Shown: piece after piece, positions 24,486 to 32,000 of the stretch | Layout of the letters: the number at the start of each line of letters is the position of its first letter | Numbering within the stretch: position 1 is the stretch's first letter | Source: Muribaculaceae bacterium | Lineage (GTDB): Bacteria; Bacteroidota; Bacteroidia; Bacteroidales; Muribaculaceae | Assembly (NCBI GenBank): GCA_910573745.1 | Contig: CAJSYI010000030.1 | Location: forward strand, 1 to 35,014 | Reading direction: 5' to 3' | Length of the DNA stretch: 35,014 nt | The notes under the pieces: model-generated | Told to the model about the DNA's origin: nothing | Database searches by the model: none | The model's input: only the letters and a program-made list of their open reading frames with translations | Translations under genes and position numbers: made by a program

Positions 24486-25682
24486 ATGGCAGAGAAAAGA
24501 GATTATTATGAGGTGCTGGGTGTCCCGAAAGACGCTTCGGCCGACGACATAAAGAAGGCCTACCGTAAGCTCGCGGTGAAGTACCATCCGGACCGGAACC
24601 CTGACGACAAAGATGCGGAGGAGAAATTCAAAGAGGCTGCTGAGGCGTACGATGTGCTGAGCGATTCTGACAAACGTGCGAAGTATGACCGTTTTGGCCA
24701 TTCCATGGGTCCTCAGGGCTTTGGCGGTGGTGCCGGTGGCTTCGGTGGAGGTTTCGGTGGTTTCGGCGGCGGTATGTCGATGGAAGACATATTCTCCCGA
24801 TTCGGCGATATTTTCGGCGATATGGGTGGTATGGGCGGTGCAGCCTACGGCTCTCACCGTCCGAGAAGGCATGCCAACAAAGGAACTGACCTTCGAATCA
24901 CAGTGAAGGTTACGCTCAAGGATGTCATGAACGGGGTAGAGAAGAAACTCAAGATTCCGAGGCTTGTGGCATGCGGGCATTGCAATGGCACAGGAGCCAA
25001 GGACGGAACGGCGTTCAAGACCTGTCCGCGCTGTGGAGGTTCGGGATATGTGTCCCGCATCCAGCAGACTATGTTCGGCGCCATGCAGTCTGAATCCGTC
25101 TGTCCTGAGTGTAACGGAGAAGGGAAAATAATTACTGAATCTTGCGTTCATTGCCACGGCTCAGGTGTCGAGAAGAAAGATGAGGTGGTAAGCTTCATGA
25201 TTCCGCCGGGTGTGGAAAACGGCACAGTGCTTACATTGCGTGGTAAAGGCAATGCGCCTCGCCACGGCGGCGTGAACGGCGACCTTCTGATTGTGGTTCA
25301 GGAAGAGAACGATCCGGAACTTATCCGTGACGGCGACGACCTTATATATAATCTGATGCTTGACTTCCCGACTGCGGCTCTCGGCGGCACAGCCGAAGTG
25401 CCGACGGTGGAAGGAAAGGCACGGCTCAAGATTGCGGCCGGAACTCAGCCGGGAAAAGTGCTTAGGCTCAGGGGCAAGGGTTTGCCGCGTATGCAGAGCA
25501 GCATAAAAGGCGATTTGCTCGTCAATGTTATGGTATATGTGCCAGAAAGCCTGAACGATGCTGAGAAATCAGCAATAGAGAGCCTTAAGGATTCACCGAA
25601 CGTAGTCCCGACGGAATCGACCTCCAAACGGATATTTTCGCGTTTGCGGCACATCTTCAATAAGGAAAACCGGGAGAGCTGA
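24486..25682 (+). CDS. dnaJ: Chaperone DnaJ
   Basis: A 398-residue Hsp40 cochaperone that stimulates the ATPase of DnaK and delivers clients. The J domain (about 4-70) has the HPD motif in KYHPDRN. A Gly/Phe-rich linker (about 75-125) follows. Four zinc-finger repeats of the CxxCxGxG type lie at about 160-235 ([32 protein letters not shown]). The C-terminal client-binding domains follow. Full-length type I DnaJ. A terminator lies 87 bp after the stop. Confidence 0.97.
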   Translation: MAEKRDYYEVLGVPKDASADDIKKAYRKLAVKYHPDRNPDDKDAEEKFKEAAEAYDVLSDSDKRAKYDRFGHSMGPQGFGGGAGGFGGGFGGFGGGMSMEDIFSRFGDIFGDMGGMGGAAYGSHRPRRHANKGTDLRITVKVTLKDVMNGVEKKLKIPRLVACGHCNGTGAKDGTAFKTCPRCGGSGYVSRIQQTMFGAMQSESVCPECNGEGKIITESCVHCHGSGVEKKDEVVSFMIPPGVENGTVLTLRGKGNAPRHGGVNGDLLIVVQEENDPELIRDGDDLIYNLMLDFPTAALGGTAEVPTVEGKARLKIAAGTQPGKVLRLRGKGLPRMQSSIKGDLLVNVMVYVPESLNDAEKSAIESLKDSPNVVPTESTSKRIFSRLRHIFNKENRES

Positions 25683-25769
25683 CATCGAATCCTGCCAGCG
25701 TACTGTGTTTTAAGAGTAAGGAGTGCTGAGCATCAAGTAGACAGCGAATACTGTTGCATACATAATGAA

Positions 25770-25809
25770 GGCCGTCTGTCTGTGGTAACCGCAGAAGACG
25801 GGCTTTTTT
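25770..25809 (+). terminator. Terminator of the grpE-dnaJ operon
   Basis: GGCCGTCTGTCTGTGG (25770-25785) folds with CCGCAGAAGACGGGC (25789-25803), mostly Watson-Crick with small internal mismatches, then six T. It lies directly before the promoter of the next gene; the -33 TTTG begins 2 bp after the T run. Confidence 0.82.
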
Positions 25810-25810
25810 A

Positions 25811-25842
25811 TTTGGCCAGTTCGGCATTTTGGGTTATATTTG
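25811..25842 (+). promoter_or_regulatory. Promoter of the DUF1460-like/GT2-like gene pair
   Basis: TTTG at 25811-25814, a 20-bp spacer and TATATTTG at 25835-25842 match the consensus exactly. Transcription should start near 25847, giving a leader of about 29 nt before the ATG at 25876. Confidence 0.85.
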
Positions 25843-25875
25843 CATAAAATCTTGGAATAAGCAAGTATAGTAACA

Positions 25876-26757
25876 ATGAATGGAATCAAAATCAAGTTTT
25901 GCTGTCTGATTGCCGGGCTCCTGTTTTTTGCGAATGCATTGAATGCCGCGGCTCAGGAAATATCGGCGGACTTTAAGGGCAACGAGCCAGAAGGTGCGAT
26001 ATCCGCCCTTTTGGCAGTGGCGCGCAATCAGGGAGGCACTGTGGCGCAAAGGGCTGGAGCCGTCGCCGATGCTCTTTCAGGAGCCGATTTCAAGGCGACT
26101 GCCGACAAAGACCCTGCGGCAGGACCCATGTCGGTCAACCTTAATGCGATGGACGGGATTGAACTTATAGAGTATTGCGCGGCAGCGGCGAAGGCCTCGT
26201 TGGTTCCGGGAACGCAAATGCGCGACTTTCTCAAGGAGCTGCAAGGCCTGCGTTACCGTCGCGGAGAAAACACGGGATTCACGTCCCGTCTGCGTTATGT
26301 CTGCGACTGGATTGCTGACAATGCATACCGCAACAATATAAGGGAAATGACATACGACCTTCCGGGGAACGTGTTCACTTCACGGACCCTTGACCACATA
26401 ACCCGCAACCGTGAGAATTATCCGGCTCTTGCTGATTCGGCCACATTCGAGCGCATGCAGCTGCTCGAGATGGGCTACAGGGTGCATAAGATTCCCTATA
26501 TGAAGCGTGAATCAATAGGGAAGAAAGGTGTAATAGAGCTGTTGAAAGACAATGACATACTTATAATCATCGATAAGTCGAAGGACAATGACTTCCTCGA
26601 TGCCGGATTCATCCGGCTGGTGGAAGGCAGGCCTTATCTTTTGCACGCGTCTGAAGTTTCGGGTAAAGTCGGTTTGGATCCGGAACCTTTGTCGGATATG
26701 ATGAAGCTGAGGGCAAAAGAGATTGCTGGATACAGGGTGCTGAGACTCAAGGACTGA
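25876..26757 (+). CDS. Degenerate DUF1460 (NlpC/P60-like amidase) protein
   Basis: A 293-residue exported protein with a signal peptide (about 1-26, ending NALNAAAQ). Overall pattern matches DUF1460, a cysteine N-acetylmuramoyl-L-alanine amidase-like family: the NLNAMDxxxLIEY block, the GFTSRLRYVCDWI block, NDILIIIDK and the final GRPYLLHASE. In active members the first block reads DCxTFVE with the catalytic Cys; here it reads DGIELIE, with Gly94 at that position. The His of the HxGI-type motif also appears to be replaced (DAGFI, Asp242). Only the HAS His257 remains. I predict an inactive wall-binding protein. The frame is intact and a strong promoter precedes it, which argues against simple decay. 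It is followed after 2 bp by the GT2-like gene. Confidence 0.68.
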   Translation: MNGIKIKFCCLIAGLLFFANALNAAAQEISADFKGNEPEGAISALLAVARNQGGTVAQRAGAVADALSGADFKATADKDPAAGPMSVNLNAMDGIELIEYCAAAAKASLVPGTQMRDFLKELQGLRYRRGENTGFTSRLRYVCDWIADNAYRNNIREMTYDLPGNVFTSRTLDHITRNRENYPALADSATFERMQLLEMGYRVHKIPYMKRESIGKKGVIELLKDNDILIIIDKSKDNDFLDAGFIRLVEGRPYLLHASEVSGKVGLDPEPLSDMMKLRAKEIAGYRVLRLKD

Positions 26758-26759
26758 TT

Positions 26760-27719
26760 ATGGTAAGCGTCATAGTCCCGGTGTTGTCGGAAAACATTTC
26801 TGCCGCCAGATGTCTGTACGCGGCTGTGGATGCTGTACGTAACGACGGGGAAGTGATAGTTGTGGACGGAGGCATATCCGGATTGGGTACGGCTCTTGTC
26901 GGCAAGATGGGAGAAAGCCCGGACTGTCTTAGGTCAGTGAGATGTACAGAAGACAGGCGGTTGTGGACTCTGTTCCGTATCGGCCTCGATGAGGCCAAAG
27001 GGGACAAGATTCTCTTCACGTCTGTTCATGAGTGGCTGGAGCCTGGCGGCGTTAGTGCATTGGAAGAAGAGATGGATATGCTCGGGGTTGATGTGGTTCA
27101 GGCACGCAAGACAAGGCGCATCCGTCGTATAGCCGTAAAAGATTCTTTTCAGGATTCATTGCCGTTGCACCGGCCTGTATGCGGAGCAGAGCTGAGACAG
27201 ATGGTGGGGCTTAGCGGCGATGACCGTGTTATAACACCTTGTCATACAGATAAGATGTGGCGGAGGGAACTTCTGCGTGAATCATTGCGTCTCGGTTTTT
27301 CGGGATCATGGGGAACCGGAGAGATTTTGAATTTCCATTATTTCCGCCATGCCCGTTCGCTGGCCTTCACAGATGTTTGCATTGCCAATTGCCATTGGTC
27401 GGCTCCTGTGCCGAGCTATTCCTACAGGAGGCTGGATGATTTGCGGCTTGTCTATGAAGTAAAGATGCTTACGGCCTCAGTAGAGAAAGAAGGGCTCACC
27501 GAGGAATTGAGGAAACATCTTGTCCGTTATGTCCATGACCTGCTGTTCCAGCTCGGTTGGACACGTGAAGCGGCAGTGCATTATTTGGGACGTGAGTTCA
27601 ACGACAGGTTCTGGAAAAGCGTAGGAATAGACCATTCGATTGAAGAACTGGTAGAGGAAGCTTCCCAGACATACAAGAGAAATTCATTTATGAATATGCT
27701 GAAACGTCTGACGGTTTGA
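26760..27719 (+). CDS. Degenerate GT2-like glycosyltransferase
   Basis: A 319-residue protein with the N-terminal pattern of family 2 glycosyltransferases: VSVIVPVLSENISAA and EVIVVDGG. The segment GDKILFTSVHEWLEPGG lies exactly where active members have FLDSDDWLEP; the DSDD metal-binding motif is replaced by Ser-Val-His-Glu (88-91). The C-terminal half (about 150-319) is helical and not recognised. It lies 2 bp after the DUF1460-like gene under the same promoter. Either it uses another mechanism or it is a pseudoenzyme. No membrane spans, so cytoplasmic. Confidence 0.62.
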   Translation: MVSVIVPVLSENISAARCLYAAVDAVRNDGEVIVVDGGISGLGTALVGKMGESPDCLRSVRCTEDRRLWTLFRIGLDEAKGDKILFTSVHEWLEPGGVSALEEEMDMLGVDVVQARKTRRIRRIAVKDSFQDSLPLHRPVCGAELRQMVGLSGDDRVITPCHTDKMWRRELLRESLRLGFSGSWGTGEILNFHYFRHARSLAFTDVCIANCHWSAPVPSYSYRRLDDLRLVYEVKMLTASVEKEGLTEELRKHLVRYVHDLLFQLGWTREAAVHYLGREFNDRFWKSVGIDHSIEELVEEASQTYKRNSFMNMLKRLTV

Positions 27720-27763
27720 TTGTTATGGCCATAATGCCTGTAATTGCACATTTTTTCAGATTT

Positions 27764-27806
27764 TTTGGATGCAACGTTTAAACTTCGATTTGCTGCATGT
27801 GTCAAA
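27764..27806 (+). promoter_or_regulatory. Possible ECF-sigma-type promoter
   Basis: GCAACGTTT at 27771-27779 followed by GTGTCAAA at 27799-27806 resembles the GCAAC/GTGTC elements often seen at Bacteroidetes ECF-sigma-controlled operons. The spacing is not standard and no housekeeping match with correct spacing is present. This is a pattern impression only. Confidence 0.28.
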
Positions 27807-27856
27807 CGTGTAAGCCGGGCAACGAGTCCATACGTATCCACCCGGCCGGTACCAAG

Positions 27857-28318
27857 ATGAAATTTGAAGACAGACTTAGCGAAAAAATCGGACGGAAAAC
27901 GGGGTTCGTAGTTCCTGAAGGCTATTTTGACAGCCTTGCTGATGAGGTGAGTGCCAAGCTCCCGGAGATGAAGGCTCCGGAAGCCGTGCCGCTTTCCCGG
28001 TGGCAACGGGTGCGTCCTTACATATATCTCGCGGCTATGTTTGCGGGGATATGGTGTATGATGAAGATGTTCCATTTGATGAGCCAGCCTGCAAATCTTG
28101 ACCTTGAGAATCCTCCGGCCCTTGTGGCCCAAGCTATCGGAGACCGTCAGGCAGACCCGCTTAATCTTGACAGCTACACTTTCACCTCAGGTGAATCGGA
28201 GTTTGAGATTGAGCAGGAGGTGGTGGATTCTTATAACGGGATAGAGGAGCTTGCCGAGGATTTCGGATATGACTTCGATCCTGCATACAGTGAGATTGAA
28301 ATAACTACAACAGAATAA
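27857..28318 (+). CDS. Small single-span membrane protein
   Basis: A 153-residue protein from the ATG at 27857. A cytoplasmic segment (about 1-50; KFEDRLSEKIGRKTGFVVPEGYFDSL) is followed by a membrane span (about 55-72; YIYLAAMFAGIWCMM) and an acidic C-terminal tail. The VPEGYFDSL block is typical of small Bacteroidales proteins found beside ECF sigma genes, and the layout resembles an anti-sigma-like or accessory protein. No sigma factor gene is adjacent. An upstream in-frame ATG at 27797 gives a less natural start. Followed after 12 bp by the Spy-like gene. Confidence 0.68.
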   Translation: MKFEDRLSEKIGRKTGFVVPEGYFDSLADEVSAKLPEMKAPEAVPLSRWQRVRPYIYLAAMFAGIWCMMKMFHLMSQPANLDLENPPALVAQAIGDRQADPLNLDSYTFTSGESEFEIEQEVVDSYNGIEELAEDFGYDFDPAYSEIEITTTE

Positions 28319-28330
28319 TAAAGATAAGCT

Positions 28331-28801
28331 ATGACGTCAAAACACGTTTTATTGTTGATTTTATCGGTCATAATGGCTTTTCCTCTTGCTGCCCAGAAGG
28401 AAGGGGGCAAGCGCAGCCGGGCTGAGATGAGGCGGGAATTCAAGGAATTCAAGATAAAGTACATAGCCCAAGAGATTGAGCTTGGTGCGAGCCAGATACA
28501 GGAATTTACCGAGCTTTATTCTCAGATGGAGGATGAGAAGCACAAAGTTTTTTCAGCCACCCGCAAGCTTGAGCGCAGCGTAAAGGCCAACAAGAATGCA
28601 ACTGAAAAGGACTACCAGAGTCTTTCCGAGGCTATGACCGATGCCAAAGCCAAGGATGCGGAGATATCCAAACGATATGATGAGAAGTTTTCAAGACTCT
28701 TGACTGCAAAACAGGTATATAAGATGAAGGATGCAGAAGAGGGTTTCCGGCGTAAAATGCATGAAATGAGGCATAAGAAGGCCAAAGGAAAGAAAAAATG
28801 A
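28331..28801 (+). CDS. Spy/CpxP-like periplasmic helical protein
   Basis: A 156-residue exported protein with a signal peptide (about 1-21, LLLILSVIMAFPLAAQ). The mature part is almost entirely charged amphipathic helix with a LTAKQVYKMKDAEE block resembling the LTxxQ segment of Spy/CpxP proteins; the C-terminus is Lys-rich. Such proteins act as ATP-independent periplasmic chaperones or stress sensors. The family call is by pattern. Cotranscribed with the membrane protein upstream. Confidence 0.68.
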   Translation: MTSKHVLLLILSVIMAFPLAAQKEGGKRSRAEMRREFKEFKIKYIAQEIELGASQIQEFTELYSQMEDEKHKVFSATRKLERSVKANKNATEKDYQSLSEAMTDAKAKDAEISKRYDEKFSRLLTAKQVYKMKDAEEGFRRKMHEMRHKKAKGKKK

Positions 28802-28822
28802 ATCAGCAATCCCCCCTGCACG

Positions 28823-28890
28823 CTAAGTAGCTGTTAAAAATAACGCTTTCCTCTGCTCCGTAGACATATCGCCATAGAACAGCCTCTAAG
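28823..28890. repeat. Short TIR-like structure
   Basis: CTAAGTAGCTGTT (28823-28835) is a 10-of-13 inverted match to AACAGCCTCTAAG (28878-28890), enclosing 42 bp. The right arm also matches AACAGCCTCTTAG at 4092-4104. It may be a small mobile-element relic or a folded RNA end. Confidence 0.35.
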
Positions 28891-28910
28891 TCAAGGTTTC
28901 AAGCATCAGG

Positions 28911-28952
28911 TGATGAAGTGGGCGGCAAGTCCGCAATGAGCCTGATGCTTTT
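28911..28952 (+). terminator. Composite terminator hairpin after the Spy-like gene
   Basis: AAGCATCAGG (28911-28920) pairs perfectly with CCTGATGCTT (28941-28950), followed by TT. The 20-nt loop holds an inner GCGG-CAAGT-CCGC hairpin (28922-28934). The A-rich 5' side and T-rich 3' side make it usable as a terminator on either strand. It could also be the 3' end of a small RNA. Confidence 0.65.
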
Positions 28953-29020
28953 GTCATATTTTTTTTCATACAAATGTCCACACTGATGCTTCTTTTTGAA
29001 GCTATAATTGTTTATCCGTT

Positions 29021-32000
29021 ATGAAGAAGTTTTTAGTATTGATAATGTCTGTTATGGCAGTTGTATCAGTTTCTGCCGCGAAGAAGACCGTATCCGGAAG
29101 TGAATCTTCGCCCGATTTCGCATTCCCTCAGACCGTGGCGGCAGACGCTTCGGAAAAGATGGGAAAGGCAATGAAAGGATCCCGCTATGTCGATGCGTTG
29201 AGTTATGCCATGCAGCTTGTGGTAGCCGACAATCTCGTGGACCGCAACAATGCGCAGGCTTCGATTGCGATGCTTGACTCGATCGGTGCGCTTATGCCGG
29301 CGGATTATTCTGCGATATCCGCTTTGCTGCAAGCCCAGGTCTATTCAGATTATTTTATGACCAACCGTTCCGCTTTCTCAGGAAGGACTTTGCCTATGTC
29401 GCCATATCCTGACAACATAGCCGAATGGAGCCGTGGACTTTTTGCAAAGAAAATCACGGAACTTGTGGAGAAGGCAAACTCTATGCTTTCCGGCGACGGT
29501 GTGCCTCTGAGCGGTCTTGCCCCGATTCTCACATCTGTGGAGGCCGAAAGATTCGTGCCTTCCGAGCGTGATTTCATTGTCTATAAGAGCATTGACCTGT
29601 TGAAGAATTTCTCTTCCTCCAATTCGGGTACGATTCCGTTTCGTGTATCCGGTGTGGACAAGGCGTCCGCTTCTCCTTACACGGCTGCATCAGGGCTTAT
29701 TGATGAGTTGATTGACGGGGAGATGGAGTCATGCCGTAAGCGTGGTCTTTATGCTCCTCTGGCGTACGCAATGACACGCAAGACGCTTTTTCTTGATGGA
29801 AAAGATCGCGATGCTTGGCTTGCAAAATGCCTTGAAGAACTCAAAGACAGGCCGGAGAGCATAATGATAATAAACCAGATGGCCATATTCTCTTCTCCTG
29901 GGGATTTTCTTCATAATAACGGTGCTGATGCCGAGAAGGTCGTGGAAGCGCGGAGATTCTGCGATTTGGCAAGGAAAGCTCTTGAACGTTGGCCCGAAGC
30001 GCACGGAAGCGCAAGGCTGTCGAATACGCTCCAGTCCTTGACTGCTCCTCAGATGCGTGTGCAATCGGAAAACCAGTTCGCATCGTCAATGCCAGTCAGG
30101 ATCAATGTGTCGGTTTCAAATTCGCAGGATGCATATGTCCTTCTTTTCAGATTGCCTGAGTCGGCTCAGTATTCAAATAATTGTATCGCGGATTTGGTCA
30201 AAGGCCTGAAGCCGCTCAAGAGCATACGGCTGGATGTCGGCCTTTCTGCACCGGCGCGAAAAGACACTGTTGTGGATTTCGGCCGCCTGCCTTATGGCTT
30301 TTATATTGCCGTTCCGTCACTGTCAGATGCCGTTGCCGGCATTCCTCGGGTCGTAGGCAAAGAACGGGCCTCGGCATTCCGTGTCAGTGATATGCGTGTG
30401 CTGACAGCAGGAGTAAGCGGCAAGGCGCAGCAACGTCGTGTATATGTCGTCGATGCAGTTGACGGCAAGCCTGTTGTCGGTGCCAAGGTGGAGTTCCGTT
30501 CGTACGAAAAAAGGTCTTTGCGTACCCAATCGACCGCATTTACGGATAAGGACGGATATGTGGATTCTCCGCGTGGAAGTTGGAACCTGCGCATTTCCAA
30601 AGGTTCAGATCTTTTGTTGACGAACGCGTATCTGTACACATCCGGCGAAGAAAAGCCTTATAAGGGAAAATCGGCTGAAATACTTACCGACCTTGCCATA
30701 TACCATCCCGGCGATACGGTTGGCTTCGTGGCTGTCGCTTACGGAATAGACGGCAGAAATTACAATGTGCTTCCCGAGGAGGAGCTGACAGTGGATTTGC
30801 GTGATGCCAACGGTAACATCGTGTCCACTAAAAGTCTTGTGTCTGACAGGCACGGGCGGGTGTCCGGACATTTCGTCCTTCCTCAGTCGGGCCTGCTCGG
30901 AAACTGGAATCTCGCTGTGAAATCAGGAAACGACAACATAAGTTGGGGCGGTTTTCAGGTGGCCGACTACAAGTCGCCGACATTCTATGTCGAAATCGAT
31001 TCGGTAAGTCCGGTGTCGGAAGCCGGGGACGAAGTGGTCATTGCCGGCAAGGCAAGGACTTATAGCGGAATGCCTGTGGCCGGAGCGCAGGTGAAATACG
31101 ACATTCGATATGCGAGCTGGTGGTGTTGGCGTGGCACCGAATCTCCTGATGCAACTTTTGCCGGACAGACTGAAACCGGCGGCGAAGGAGGTTTTGAGAT
31201 TAGGCTCGACACCAAGATGCTTAAAGACACTCCATACGCATTCGGTGCGTATCGTCTCAATGTCGCCGCTACGTCTCCTTCCGGAGAAACGCAGTCTGCT
31301 CCGGCGGCTTCGTTCGCGCTCGGAAGCGCATACAGTGTCGTTCCCTCTGTTCCTGCGACCATGGACGCTGCCAAGGGAAAAACTGAATTCAATGTGGAAG
31401 TCAAAGACATTCTGGGCATTCCTGCTTCAAAGCGTGTGGATTACGTCATTTTAAATGCAGACGGGGCAGAAGTGGCCAAAGGCGATTTTATGGCACCTCG
31501 AATGACTGTTGATTTAAGCGATTTGTCTTCGGGAAGATACACACTTAAGCTTCAAGTGGCAGGAGCCGGAGGTTCGGCTTCCTCCGAGAGTGATTTTGTG
31601 ATATACCGTGCGTCAGACGCTGTACCTGCGGTAGAAAGCCATCTTTGGGTGCCTGAGAAAACAGTTACTGCATCTAAGGGTGCGAAAGAAGTGGAGGTTA
31701 CGGTTGGGAGTTCGTATCCCGACAGCCATATCCTTTGCTATGCCACTTCATCCGACGGCAGTGTGGAATCCAAGTGGCTTAAGGTGGATAAGCGTAATTC
31801 TAAAGTGAAGGTAGGCGTGCCCCGGGACGGAGAACGTAAATGGCTTACATTGGCCACAGTGTCTGATATGAAGAGCCATACGTCTTCTGTTCAGATTGTT
31901 CCGGCCACTACAGATGACAGTCTTGAAATAAAGACTGAAAGCTTCCGTGACAAAATCACGCCCGGCGACCGCGAGGTATGGAAATTCTCATTCACATACG

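Noticed and set aside
27764..27792. Housekeeping promoter TTTG...TCGATTTG before the 27857 gene
   Set aside because: The spacer is 17 bp, shorter than 19-21, and the -7 element has a mismatch in its TA.
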